Positions 1 to 8,731 are shown, counted from the first letter of the stretch. The stretch: DNA of 38,941 nt from Verrucomicrobiota bacterium (GCA_022711435.1 JAKLFB010000049.1:1-38941); one strand, 5' to 3'. The notes: generated from the letters alone by a model not told the origin. Program-made: numbers and translations.

Positions 1-66
1 GGCATTCAGGATCTCTTGGCGTTGGGCGGGGGTGCGACGTTTTTGAAGGCGCGATGCATTTGCCAT
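1..66 (-). CDS. N-terminus of HTH transposase-type protein (partial)
   Basis: Only the first 22 codons are inside the window; the gene runs off the left edge. The start is the ATG at 66 on the minus strand. The peptide is very basic (an SRLQKRRTPAQRQEIL segment), which resembles the start of the small helix-turn-helix accessory proteins of IS66-like and IS3-like elements. About 20 bp upstream of the start lies GGGTGTCGGATT, which resembles two further sequences near 523 and 605, so element ends may lie here. The family call rests on a very short peptide and on my memory of such proteins. A non-mobile HTH regulator is the main alternative. Confidence 0.4.
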   Translation of the reverse strand, partial: MANASRLQKRRTPAQRQEILNA

Positions 67-129
67 GGCCCCACTCTGACAGAATCCGACACCCTCTGCC
101 TAGACGGCCTTCCCTACACGGATACCCTT

Positions 130-160
130 TTGCGATTATTCCGAGTCGGAATAATCGCAA
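130..160. repeat. Perfect 31-bp palindrome
   Basis: The left arm TTGCGATTATTCCGA (130-144) is followed by a single G (145) and its exact reverse complement (146-160). Arms of 15 bp without a mismatch are far beyond chance in 39 kb. No T-run follows on either strand, so an intrinsic terminator is unlikely. It could be an operator for a dimeric or tetrameric regulator, a recombination site, or part of a mobile-element end. Confidence 0.75.
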
Positions 161-487
161 TCATTCCGCGGTTAACGGCCACGGTTGGTTGACGGTGTGC
201 GTCCTCGCGACACTGCTTGGAGGCCTTCTTGGCGGAGCATTCTATCAAGCCTTCTTCAGGCCGAGTTTTGAGACCTGACAGCGAACAATATTTTCTCCTC
301 GCTGCCGGGCGGCGATTCACACAACCTGCGCGCCGTTGGGCTCAACCCGTGGAATTGCCCCCATTGCCCTTCCACTCGCACCGGCGCTCCCCCTTGGAGG
401 GATGGCCGGGCCCGTGGGACCGCTGGTCCGGGTGAGACAAATCGGCCCGCTCAAACGTCGATCTCCAGACTCCGCATCGGATCTCTT

Positions 488-640
488 GGACACCCGGAAA
501 AACTTGACCCAAATCGGACACCCTTATAAGACTGATGCCCGAGCGTCGCTGCGCTCCGACAACTGTCCGAGCACTTCGGATCACTGTATGACAATTATCG
601 GGATGGGTGTCCGAATTCATCGGAATGCGACCATGGGTGT
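488..640. repeat. Inverted array of GGGTGT(CC) boxes
   Basis: GGGTGTCC occurs on the minus strand at 516-523 and 488-495. It occurs on the plus strand at 605-612, with a shorter GGGTGT at 635-640. Each pair is spaced about 28-30 bp and the pairs point away from an 81-bp core (524-604). The outward sequences are also alike just after the first box (CCGATTTGG and CCGAATTCA). Two readings fit: opposed ends of mobile elements with tandem transposase sites, or an array of regulator sites in front of the GH28-like gene. Confidence 0.5.
504..530 (+). promoter_or_regulatory. Candidate promoter upstream of the GH28-like gene
   Basis: TTGACC (504-509) and TATAAG (525-530) form a sigma-70-like pair with a 15-bp spacer, which is short. 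A GGACACCC box (516-523) lies inside the spacer, where a bound repressor would block polymerase. The untranslated leader to the ATG at 702 would be about 165 nt. It could instead belong to a mobile-element end. Confidence 0.3.
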
Positions 641-701
641 AACCCATTGCCGAAGAAACTGTTAGGCGCTAACCAAGCGCGGTTTCGGACTGATCCGCAA
701 A

Positions 702-2180
702 ATGATGCATCCTGTCATCACTCTGTTTGCGTTCACCGGCTTGCTGGCCGCGGGGAAGGGTCTGGACGCGGAAAGCGGAAAGCCGCCTGCCGCCCCGGTT
801 CCGGAGGCGGCTGAAACGAAGGTTGTTTCGGTCACGGATTTCGGCGCGCAGCCCGGCGGCAGCGCGCTCCAGACCGAGAAGCTCCAGGCGGCCATCGACG
901 CCTGTTTCCTCCGCGGCGGCGGCGAGGTGCGGGTGCCCGCGGGGACGTTCCGCACCGGCGGCATCCGGCTCCGCTCGCGCGTGACGCTGCACTTGCTGCG
1001 GGGGGCGGTGCTGCGCGGGAGCCGGAATCCCGAGGACTACTTCGGCTATCTGACCGACACGGTCGAGCCGCTGGATCCCGACCGGCTGATCACCGCATCG
1101 GTTGGGCGGCCGGCGCGCGACCCCGAGCGCGACAACGCGTTCATCCGGAAGACGGGCAACCGCTGGAACAACGCGCTGATCCGCGCCCTCAACGCCGAGA
1201 ACGTCGCCATCGTCGGCGAGGAGGGCGCGATGATCGACGGCAGCGACTGCTTCGACGAAAAGGGGGAGGAGCACTACCGCGGACCGCACGCCATCGGCAT
1301 GCACAACTGCCGGGGCATCATCCTGCGGGGCTACACGGTGACCAACAGCGCCAACTGGGCGCACGCGATCTTTTTCAGCAGCGACATCTCCGCCGAGAAC
1401 GTCGCCGTCGTCGCCGGCCACGACGGCATCCACCTTTCGTCCTGCGACAACATTTCGGTCCGGCGCTGCCGCTTCCACACGGGCGACGACTGCGTGGCGG
1501 GGTTCGACAACAACAACGTCGAAGTGCGGGAGTGCGAGCTGAACACCGCTTGCAGCGGCCTGCGCTTCGGCGGCCGGAACGTCCTTGTCGAGAACTGCCG
1601 CTTCTTCGGGCCGGCGAAGCACCTGTTCCGCGGCAGCCTGAGCCCGGAGGAGAAGCGCACGGGCGTGGCGTCCCCCTCGGGCGCGGGCCACCGCTACAAC
1701 ATGCTCAGCGCCTTCACCTACTACTCGGACTTCTCCCTGAACGTGCGGGAGCTGCCGGGGAACATTGTTCTCCGCAACTGCACGATCGAGAACACGGACC
1801 GCCTGCTGCACTACAACTTCTCGGGCAACGAGACGTGGCAGAAGAACCGCCCGCTGCGCGACATCCGTTTCGAGAACGTCGTTGCTTCGGGCGTGAGCAT
1901 GCCGCTGGACGTGTACGGCAACACGAGCACGCCGGTGATCGTCGAACTGAAGAACATGGACTTCACCTTCCGCAAGGGCTTCGACGCCGTCAGCTTCATC
2001 CACGCGTGCAACTACGAGCGGATCGCGCTGGACCACGTGACCGTCCGAGGAGCCGGGAAGGCGCCGCTGATCAAGACGTGGAGCTCGGGGAAGGTCGAAC
2101 TGAAAGACGTGAAGTGCGACATCCCGGAGGATCGGAGGGTCGTGCCGGCCGCGGAGAAGTTTTACAGCCGGCCGATCTGA
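702..2180 (+). CDS. GH28-like parallel beta-helix glycoside hydrolase, secreted
   Basis: The 492-residue protein begins with a hydrophobic signal-like segment (about 4-18), then VTDFGAQPGG (44-53), the usual start of GH28/pectate-lyase-type beta-helices. The middle is made of short repeats typical of parallel beta-helix coils. The region around 240-263 (GHDGIH, then TGDDC) matches the aspartate-bearing motifs of GH28 enzymes, although the canonical GHG and RIK motifs are not clear. GH28 enzymes hydrolyse alpha-galacturonan and related linkages outside the cytoplasm. The gene stands alone, with a complex upstream region. Its base use differs from its neighbours: I found no CTCGAG here, whereas the next 8 kb has 28. 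That hints at separate acquisition. The substrate is unknown; a lyase of the same fold is the alternative. Confidence 0.75.
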   Translation: MMHPVITLFAFTGLLAAGKGLDAESGKPPAAPVPEAAETKVVSVTDFGAQPGGSALQTEKLQAAIDACFLRGGGEVRVPAGTFRTGGIRLRSRVTLHLLRGAVLRGSRNPEDYFGYLTDTVEPLDPDRLITASVGRPARDPERDNAFIRKTGNRWNNALIRALNAENVAIVGEEGAMIDGSDCFDEKGEEHYRGPHAIGMHNCRGIILRGYTVTNSANWAHAIFFSSDISAENVAVVAGHDGIHLSSCDNISVRRCRFHTGDDCVAGFDNNNVEVRECELNTACSGLRFGGRNVLVENCRFFGPAKHLFRGSLSPEEKRTGVASPSGAGHRYNMLSAFTYYSDFSLNVRELPGNIVLRNCTIENTDRLLHYNFSGNETWQKNRPLRDIRFENVVASGVSMPLDVYGNTSTPVIVELKNMDFTFRKGFDAVSFIHACNYERIALDHVTVRGAGKAPLIKTWSSGKVELKDVKCDIPEDRRVVPAAEKFYSRPI

Positions 2181-2205
2181 CCGCCGCGTGCGCGCGTAAT
2201 AGAGG

Positions 2206-3921
2206 TCAGTGCTGAATTGTCTTCTCCCTGGGGCCCGGGACGGCGCGATTGGCCGATCCCTGGCAACGGGCTGTCAGGAATTGACGCAGCTGTTCGAGAG
2301 TGCACGCCGCGGCGGCCGATGCATTCTTGCGCCAGCGGACGATACGGGGCCGCTCGGCCGCCAGGCCGCAGCGGCGCCGAGGGTTGGATTGGAGATCGTC
2401 GAAGGCCAGCTCGAAGACCAGCTCCGGACGCACCATGCGCAGGGGTCCGAATCGCTCGATCGTGTTGTGGCGGATGTAGGATTCGAGCGCATCGGTTTCC
2501 TCGCGATCCAGCTCGAGGTCCGCCCTGGCCAGGGGCACGAGCTCGCCTTGATGCCAGACCGCGAACGTGAAAGGGCCGGATCCGCGCCGCCCGCGGTCGC
2601 GGACGGAACGAGCGGCGAGCAGGACCACATCGATCGTGAAGAGCGAGACGGCGCATTCCCACCAGACGCACGCGGATGGGCCCTCATCGTAGACCGAGTC
2701 GAGACGTCTCAGAGTCACGCCGGTGGCGCCTGTCTTTCGCGCTCCCGAGATGAAGGCGCGCACGTCCGTCCAGGATTGTGCCGGCAGGGAGGCCGAGAAA
2801 CGGATCGGAGAACCAGAAGTAACGTCACAACTCTCGCCGCGTGCGGGCACGCAGCGTGCATGATCGTGCAGGCCGGGACCGGCGCCAAGGGGCTGCAGCA
2901 GGGATTTGAGAATGGAACAGCGGGCGGCCAGCGGCTGGCATCGAATGTCATGCCCCTGGTGCTCGAGCAAGTCGAAGGCGATATACGCCGCAGGCGGATC
3001 GAGCGGCAGGCGCCGGGCCCGGGTTTGGCCGGTCATGCGGCGAACCAGCTTCGAGCTGGGCAATGGGTGCCCCTTCTCCCACCCAACGATCTGCCCGTCC
3101 AAGACGGTTCCATCTTCGAGAGCGGCGGCGGCATCGGCCAACTCGGGGAACATGTCGGTGAAAAGCCCCTCGCTCTGCAGCCAGAGCAGGCATCGACCCG
3201 CCCGGCGGATGAGCTGGGCGCGGATGCCGTCCCATTTCCACTCGAGGCGCCAATCGGCGGTGGAGCCGAGGGATTCGACAGGATCGGTCAGCATCCGTGC
3301 CAGCATGAACGGATATGGCCGCGAGAGATCGGCATCTGTGGAAAGCTCGGCCAGCAGACGGCGATAGCTGGCTGGAGTGGGAGCCCACGCCTCCAGGAGC
3401 CGATAGGCGATCTGCGCGGGAGGCAGGCCGGAGACATCGGCGAGGGCCAGCACGATCTGCTGGCAAGAGACACGGGGCCGAAAGGCGCCGGTGATCAGCC
3501 GATTCCAGAGCCAGCGCGGAGCGCCATCGAGCTCCTCCCATGTCTGCTGGGTCCATTCCCGTTGACGCGCCGGGGAAGCGGCCTCGAGAGGCAGCAAGCG
3601 GTCGCGGATCAGGTCGGCGAAGGCCCAATTGCGGGGCCGGGAAGGAGCGGGCAGGAGCAGCGCCAGAGTCTCCCCGGGATCGCCGACCGAACGATACGAT
3701 TCCTCGACCAGCCAGCCGGGCCATCCGGCCGTCTCCACCGCCCATGCCCGAAGCCGCCGCGCGCCAATCACCCGGCAAGGACGCCGCCCCAGAAGGAAGA
3801 ACAGCGCCCAGGCTGCATCCTCGGCGGGCGCATCCCGGAAATAGCGCTGTAGGATCGCGCGGGATCCGGGCCCGCCTTCCGCGATATCGAGCTGCTCACA
3901 AAGCCGGCAAAAGTGCTGCAT
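2206..3921 (-). CDS. ATP-dependent DNA ligase family protein with altered catalytic motifs
   Basis: The 571 residues align with the ligases that travel with a 'ligase-associated exonuclease'. There is an N-terminal DNA-binding half (1-215), an adenylation domain, and an OB-fold part with ERFGP and ELVFELAF segments (about 475-500). Motif I is intact, with the lysine nucleophile at K229 in EWKWDG. Other motifs are changed. Motif III reads LDGQ instead of LDGE (Q277), motif IV reads TGVTLRR where EGLMLKR is usual (about 400-406), and motif V reads WWECA instead of WWKWK (420-424). The frame is otherwise full length, with no frameshift. The start lies 3 bp after the exonuclease stop, so the two are surely co-transcribed. 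Either activity is lost or changed, or the protein now has a structural role. Confidence 0.85.
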   Translation of the reverse strand: MQHFCRLCEQLDIAEGGPGSRAILQRYFRDAPAEDAAWALFFLLGRRPCRVIGARRLRAWAVETAGWPGWLVEESYRSVGDPGETLALLLPAPSRPRNWAFADLIRDRLLPLEAASPARQREWTQQTWEELDGAPRWLWNRLITGAFRPRVSCQQIVLALADVSGLPPAQIAYRLLEAWAPTPASYRRLLAELSTDADLSRPYPFMLARMLTDPVESLGSTADWRLEWKWDGIRAQLIRRAGRCLLWLQSEGLFTDMFPELADAAAALEDGTVLDGQIVGWEKGHPLPSSKLVRRMTGQTRARRLPLDPPAAYIAFDLLEHQGHDIRCQPLAARCSILKSLLQPLGAGPGLHDHARCVPARGESCDVTSGSPIRFSASLPAQSWTDVRAFISGARKTGATGVTLRRLDSVYDEGPSACVWWECAVSLFTIDVVLLAARSVRDRGRRGSGPFTFAVWHQGELVPLARADLELDREETDALESYIRHNTIERFGPLRMVRPELVFELAFDDLQSNPRRRCGLAAERPRIVRWRKNASAAAACTLEQLRQFLTARCQGSANRAVPGPREKTIQH

Positions 3922-3924
3922 GGA

Positions 3925-4950
3925 TCAATCGTTCCCTGGCGGGATGGGTTCATCATCGGCAGAATGCCAGTCCGAAGCGGTCTCGAGGAGGCGGGCATGG
4001 CGGCCGGTTTCGCAGAGCCACCGGGCAACGGGTGCCGCGCAGCCATGCGTCACCAGGACCTGTTCGGCCCCGGTCGCCGCGATGGCCGACTGCAGCCCGG
4101 GCCAGTCCGCATGGTCGGAGAGGACAAAGCCGCCGTCGAAGCCGCCGCGCCGGCGGGCCGCGCGCAGGAGCATCCAGCCGGAAGCGCAGCCGAGCGCAGC
4201 CGGCCCCGGATCCCAGCCCGCAAGGGACTCCGCCGCCGCGGGCGGGACGAGGACCAGCGCGCGGCCGGAGGCGGCGCGAACGCGATCGGCCGTCGCGGGA
4301 TCAACGGCGGGCAGAGCCACGCCCGCAGTCTCATAAGCGGGATAGAACTGCAAAATGGATGGATGTGCCAGGATGGGGCCCAGGCTGGGATCGATACTGG
4401 CCAAAATCCGCTGCGCCTTGCCCAGGGAATAGGCGAACAGCAGGCTCGAGACACCGGCCGCCCGGTTGCCGCGCCACCAGCCGTTGATTTGAGCCGCAAC
4501 AAGGGCCGGGCGGGGCCATCGATAGACGGGGAGCCCGAAGGTCGATTCGGTGATGAAGGTGTGGCAGCGGACCGGCTCGAATGGGGCGCAAGTCGGATCC
4601 GAATCGAGCTTGTAGTCGCCGCTGCACACCCAGACTTCGCCTCGGTGCTCGAGGCGGACCTGGGCGGAGCCGAGGATGTGGCCGGCCGGGTGCAGAGAGA
4701 TGCGCACGCCGCCACAATCCCGAGACGTTCCATAGGACAGGCCGGCGATGCTGGCTCGGGCCCCGAGACGCTGGCGCAAGATCGCAACGCCGGGTTCGGC
4801 GCAGAGGTAGGCGCCGTGCCCGGGAAAGGCGTGATCGCTATGGCCATGGGTGATGACCGCCCGCGCCACAGGCCGGGATGGATCCAGATAGAAATCGCCG
4901 GCTCGACAGTAGAGGCCCCGTGGCGTGGGCTCGATCAGCGGCGCCGTCAT
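3925..4950 (-). CDS. Ligase-associated DNA exonuclease, metallo-beta-lactamase fold
   Basis: This protein of about 341 residues belongs to the SNM1/Artemis-like metallo-beta-lactamase group found beside ATP-dependent ligases. The metal-binding motif THGHSDH is intact near residue 35. It is followed by HPAGHILGSAQ and SGDYKLD, and a late SDHADW that supplies a further ligand. I chose the ATG at 4950, which has GGGG a few bases upstream and begins right before the conserved start of the domain; an upstream start at 5016 adds 22 residues of unlikely sequence. The family is thought to process DNA ends for repair. The DEXH helicase and phosphoesterase that often complete the locus are absent here, and the partner ligase looks impaired. 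Confidence 0.88.
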   Translation of the reverse strand: MTAPLIEPTPRGLYCRAGDFYLDPSRPVARAVITHGHSDHAFPGHGAYLCAEPGVAILRQRLGARASIAGLSYGTSRDCGGVRISLHPAGHILGSAQVRLEHRGEVWVCSGDYKLDSDPTCAPFEPVRCHTFITESTFGLPVYRWPRPALVAAQINGWWRGNRAAGVSSLLFAYSLGKAQRILASIDPSLGPILAHPSILQFYPAYETAGVALPAVDPATADRVRAASGRALVLVPPAAAESLAGWDPGPAALGCASGWMLLRAARRRGGFDGGFVLSDHADWPGLQSAIAATGAEQVLVTHGCAAPVARWLCETGRHARLLETASDWHSADDEPIPPGND

Positions 4951-5135
4951 GATCCCCAAGATGGCAGAATCGGGCCGACAGGCAAGCGGGGGAAGGCCAT
5001 GGGCTCGAAAACGCATCGAGCCGCCGTGAACGCCGGCGGGCCGCCGCCCAGCGCGCAGTGAATGGGACTCTCGACAGGGCCGATTCGAGGCGGCACAGAT
5101 CCTCCGGCCGCTCCTTGCAGGCCCATGGATTAGCT

Positions 5136-5164
5136 TGCAGTCTGCGGGATGGCGTTCTTAAATC
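5136..5164 (+). promoter_or_regulatory. Candidate promoter for the acyl-CoA dehydrogenase gene
   Basis: TTGCAG (5136-5141) and TTAAAT (5159-5164) are separated by 17 bp, a fair sigma-70-like match, about 65 bp before the chosen start at 5232. A possible leader hairpin, CGCGGG with CCCGCG, lies between. This is pattern matching only. Confidence 0.3.
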
Positions 5165-5231
5165 CTTGGCGGCAACGGCCGTTCAGGTCAAAGCGCGGGG
5201 GCGTTTCCCGCGGGAGAACGGCGGACGGCCC

Positions 5232-7490
5232 ATGCGAGATCGACAGCTTATGGAAACACCGACTCCCACGCCGGCCTCGGCAACGCTCGAGACATTGCCG
5301 GGAGATGATGTGCGTCAAATCATGTGGCGCTATGCCGATCGGTATGATCTGGCCATGCTGGTTCAGGCCGCCCGGTCGGTGGCGCGGGGGCCGGTGGCCG
5401 AGCTGGTGGCTCGAGGGGCGCGAAACACGCACGAGTGGACGGCCGACAAGGCCGGCCTGCTCCAGGTGTTCGACGAATCGGGCATCACGGCGGCGTTCAT
5501 GGATCCGGAGCACGGGGGATTCATTGCGGGGCCGAAGAACCTGGCGCTGGCGTTGATCGCCTTTGAGCTTTCGTGGGTGGATGCAGGTGCGGCGACATGC
5601 AGCCTGGCGGGGAACCTCGGGCTGGCCCCCATCCATGAGCGAGGAACCCCCGATCAAAAGGCCCACTACATGAGCCGGTCCGCCCCGGCGCGCCCGGGGG
5701 AGACCCGCTCCACCTGGCGCGGCGCCTTTGCGCTGACCGAGCCGCTGCCGTTCGTGGGAGTCGAGACCGGGCTCCTGGGCGGCAAGGTGCGGGTGGCTCG
5801 ATGGGAAGAGGGGCAGGAGCCGGTGCTCGAGGTGGACAAGCGGGGGCGCTTTATCACCAACATGGGTTTCGCGAATTTCGTCACGGCTGCGGTCGAGTCG
5901 GACGATCCCCGGATCCAGGGCTCCTGCATGATCATCCTCGAGGAAGGGGATCCGGGATTATTCGATCGGGGGACGCCGACGCGGAAGCTGGTGCATCAGC
6001 TCTCCTCGACGCGGGATCCGGTCTTTCGGCTCGAGGTGCCTGCGAGCCGAATCATCGGCGGGTACACGATCCAGAAGGGGGTCATCGTCCCCCGGTTTAG
6101 CCATGGTGAGGTGATCGAGGCGGTCTTTCGGCGAACGCGGGTGACGGTGGGGCTGATGACCGCGGCGAAGCTGCTGTCGGCGGTCGAGCCGGTGATCCGA
6201 TACCAGCGCGGCCGGTTCCGTGGCGGCGAGGGGGGCGGGGCGGGATCGCCGCGGTTCGACCTGGGTCTTCAACAGAAACAGGACGCGCTGCACCGGCTCG
6301 CCGATGTCTGGGCCACCGGCGAGGCAAGCGCATCGCTCGGATTCGCCGCGGCGCGGTTGTTCGACCAGCTCGACCCGTTCGAGCGGCGCAAGGACGAGTG
6401 GTTCGCCGCGGAGAAGATCGAGGGCGCGCGGGCACGGATGAAGGCACTCGGCAAGGCGCGGCAGGACGCCCTCGAGCTCATCCGGCTCGAGTCCAAGGGC
6501 GAGGGCCAGAGGGATGCGGAGCGTTTCCGCGCGCTGCACGAAGATCCGCTGGTCCAATACGTGCTGCTGGATGCCGAGGCGAACGTGCTCTGCCCTGCGT
6601 GCAAGCTCTGGAACACCGGCCACGGCGCCAACATGATGCGCGAGGCGGTCAGCCTGATGGGCGGCTATGGAGTCACCGAGGACTGTCCGGGGTTTCTCGG
6701 GCAAAAGTGGATGGACGCCCAGCTCGAGGCGACCTATGAAGGGCCCGAGGCGGTCCAGCGCCGGCAGCTCACGGTGACCATGGCGGACGACCTGTTCTTG
6801 GCGCGGATGGAGCAGTGGCACGGCGAGCTGCGAAGGATCGCCGGGGATCGCCCGGCGACGGGCGCCTGCACACTGGCCACGGCCATGCGCCTCTGGCTGT
6901 GGACCCTGCGGTTTCTCCAAAGGACGCGGGATGGGGAAGGCGCCAAGCTGTTCCATGGCACGCGGCAGGGGGTGACCTTTCCGCTGGCGGATGCGCTCTG
7001 CTGGCTGCTGTCGGCCAGGGCATTTCTCGAGGATGTGCTCGAGCTCGAACACCGGGGGCCGTCCCATCCGGTGGTCGCCGGGGGGCTGGCGGGATGGATG
7101 GGATTCTACATGGATCTGTGCCATGTCCAATGCGCTCGAGCGGCGGGCGAGGTGGGCCGGATCTGCGCCGAGCTGGTGTTCGGCTACCAGCGGCACCCGG
7201 CATGGGACAAGGCCGGGTGCGAGGCCTGCTACAGCGCCGAGGAGCTCGACGCCCTCGAGGGGCTCGCCTCCGGAATTGCCAGCGCGGCGCCCGCTTGCAC
7301 CGATGTTCAGGACCCCAGCGGGCGGCCCCCGGACAAGGCGGGGCCCTGCGCGGCCGTCGAGGGACAGGACGAGTTCCTGCGTTTGCGAAGGAGGCTGGAC
7401 GGATGCCTGACGGGATCTGGACTCGCGAAGGATCGAGCCGCTGAGGCGCTGACACGGGTGATGATTCCCGAAGCCCTGGACTACCCGTGA
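5232..7490 (+). CDS. Acyl-CoA dehydrogenase family protein, long form
   Basis: The protein has about 752 residues, against roughly 380-600 for ordinary family members. The N-terminal helical domain is followed by the flavin/substrate segment ALTEP...GVETG (about 165-175). A helical C-terminal domain contains LMGGYGVTED (about 475) and YEGPEA (about 501), where the family carries its substrate and FAD contacts. Residues 560-752 form an extra mostly helical region with several cysteines. The family oxidises acyl-CoA thioesters at the alpha-beta bond with FAD in the cytoplasm. I prefer the ATG at 5232; 5250 is also possible, and the upstream extension to 5058 looks non-coding. It overlaps the next frame by 4 bp if that gene starts at GTG 7487. 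No electron-transfer flavoprotein or other beta-oxidation gene is nearby, so the substrate is open. Confidence 0.82.
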   Translation: MRDRQLMETPTPTPASATLETLPGDDVRQIMWRYADRYDLAMLVQAARSVARGPVAELVARGARNTHEWTADKAGLLQVFDESGITAAFMDPEHGGFIAGPKNLALALIAFELSWVDAGAATCSLAGNLGLAPIHERGTPDQKAHYMSRSAPARPGETRSTWRGAFALTEPLPFVGVETGLLGGKVRVARWEEGQEPVLEVDKRGRFITNMGFANFVTAAVESDDPRIQGSCMIILEEGDPGLFDRGTPTRKLVHQLSSTRDPVFRLEVPASRIIGGYTIQKGVIVPRFSHGEVIEAVFRRTRVTVGLMTAAKLLSAVEPVIRYQRGRFRGGEGGGAGSPRFDLGLQQKQDALHRLADVWATGEASASLGFAAARLFDQLDPFERRKDEWFAAEKIEGARARMKALGKARQDALELIRLESKGEGQRDAERFRALHEDPLVQYVLLDAEANVLCPACKLWNTGHGANMMREAVSLMGGYGVTEDCPGFLGQKWMDAQLEATYEGPEAVQRRQLTVTMADDLFLARMEQWHGELRRIAGDRPATGACTLATAMRLWLWTLRFLQRTRDGEGAKLFHGTRQGVTFPLADALCWLLSARAFLEDVLELEHRGPSHPVVAGGLAGWMGFYMDLCHVQCARAAGEVGRICAELVFGYQRHPAWDKAGCEACYSAEELDALEGLASGIASAAPACTDVQDPSGRPPDKAGPCAAVEGQDEFLRLRRRLDGCLTGSGLAKDRAAEALTRVMIPEALDYP

Positions 7491-7636
7491 CGACGCGTAT
7501 GGATCCTGGAGCAGCAAGCCTCGATTCGCGCGCGGTCGCAGGCGATGAGGCCCGTCGGAAGGCCGCCGTCCACGAGGCGCAGCATGAGCGTTCGGGCGAA
7601 GGGGCAAAGGACGGCGGAAGAGGCGGCTCAGGGGCG

Positions 7637-8716
7637 ATGTCGAGCGATGGCGGCCTGATTGCCCAAGCGGATCGGCTGGCAGAGATCGCCGAGCGGCTGG
7701 CGGAGGCGCCCTGGGCCGGATTGGACACCGAAGCCGACAGCCTGCATGCCTATCCGGAGAAGCTCTGCCTTCTCCAAATCGCCATCCCCAACCGATACGA
7801 GCTGGTGGATCCCCTGGCGGGACTGGATCTGGCGCCGCTCTGGAATGCCTTGGGGCGGCACGAGCTCATTCTGCATGGGGCCGACTACGACCTGCGAATG
7901 CTCCGGAGGTCGGCCGGGTTCGTTCCCAGGTCGATTTTTGACACCATGCTGGCCGCGCGGCTGACGGGACACTCACAGTTCGGTCTGACGCACCTTGTGC
8001 TGCGTCATCTGGGAATCCGGCTCGAGAAAGGGGCGCAGAAGTCGGATTGGGGGCGGCGGCCACTGACGGAGCGGATGCGGGCGTATGCTTTGAATGACGT
8101 GCGGCATCTGGAACCCCTGGCCGCCCGGTTGCGGGCCGAGCTCGAGCGCCAGGGGCGCCTGGAATGGCATCGGGAATGTTGCGCGGAGCTGGTGAAGGAA
8201 TGCGCGCAGACGGTCGAGCGCGATCCGGCTCGAGAATGGCGGTTGGGGGGCAGCGAGCGGCTGTCCCGGTCCGGCCTTGCCGTGCTCCGGGAGCTGTACT
8301 ATTGGCGCGAGAAGGAGGCCCGGGCGGCCAATCGCCCGCCCTTTTTCATATTGGATCCCCGCTGGATGCTGGAGATCGCCCGGTCGGGAGGGGTGGAGGC
8401 GGTGGCAGACCGGCTGCCGCGGCGATGGCCATCGATGCGCCACCGATCGCTGGCCGCCGCCGTGGAGCGGGGCCTGTCGGTGCCGCCCGCAGATCAGCCG
8501 GAGCCGCTGCGCCAGCGCCATCAGCGCTTCACCCGGGCGCAGCAGCTGCGCTACCACGAATGGGAACAGCGGCGGGATCGCCGAGCTCGCGCCCTGGGAT
8601 TGGATCCGTCGCTGATCGCGAGCCGGTCCATGCTCGTGGCCGTCGCGCGGGACGAGTCGGCCGCGGACCGGGTTCTGATGCGGTGGCAGAGAGATCTGCT
8701 GGGGATCGCCGGATAG
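7637..8716 (+). CDS. rnd: Ribonuclease D family 3'-5' exonuclease
   Basis: The 359-residue protein has the DEDDy exonuclease signature: GLDTEADS (about 28-35), GADYDLRML (about 82-90) and YALNDVRHL (about 151-159). An HRDC-like helical part follows (about 210-300), as in RNase D. The family trims the 3' ends of tRNA precursors and other small RNAs in the cytoplasm. The frame is open back to GTG 7487, which overlaps the upstream stop as GTGA. However, those 50 extra residues are low-complexity and have no counterpart in the family, so I prefer the ATG at 7637, preceded by purine-rich AGGGG. Coupling to the acyl-CoA dehydrogenase gene is likely in either case. It converges on hisS, 15 bp away. 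Confidence 0.85.
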   Translation: MSSDGGLIAQADRLAEIAERLAEAPWAGLDTEADSLHAYPEKLCLLQIAIPNRYELVDPLAGLDLAPLWNALGRHELILHGADYDLRMLRRSAGFVPRSIFDTMLAARLTGHSQFGLTHLVLRHLGIRLEKGAQKSDWGRRPLTERMRAYALNDVRHLEPLAARLRAELERQGRLEWHRECCAELVKECAQTVERDPAREWRLGGSERLSRSGLAVLRELYYWREKEARAANRPPFFILDPRWMLEIARSGGVEAVADRLPRRWPSMRHRSLAAAVERGLSVPPADQPEPLRQRHQRFTRAQQLRYHEWEQRRDRRARALGLDPSLIASRSMLVAVARDESAADRVLMRWQRDLLGIAG

Positions 8717-8731
8717 AGGGAGACAGAGATG

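Larger units (their letters stand above)
67..701. other. Gene-free stretch with palindrome and inverted box array
   Basis: I see no convincing gene here; the short open frames lack an RBS and recognisable content. It holds a copy of CGACACCC (87-94), a perfect 31-bp palindrome (130-160), four GGGTGT-type boxes in two opposed pairs (488-640) and a short hairpin ATGGGT-GTA-ACCCAT (633-647). It could be the remains of one or more mobile elements, the control region of the GH28-like gene at 702, or both. Confidence 0.5.

Noticed and set aside
130..160. The palindrome as an intrinsic terminator
   Set aside because: The stem is AT-rich, the loop would be too small and no T-run follows on either strand.
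669..2036. A 455-codon frame opposite the GH28-like gene
   Set aside because: Valine/alanine/arginine-rich antisense shadow; the plus-strand protein has clear family motifs.
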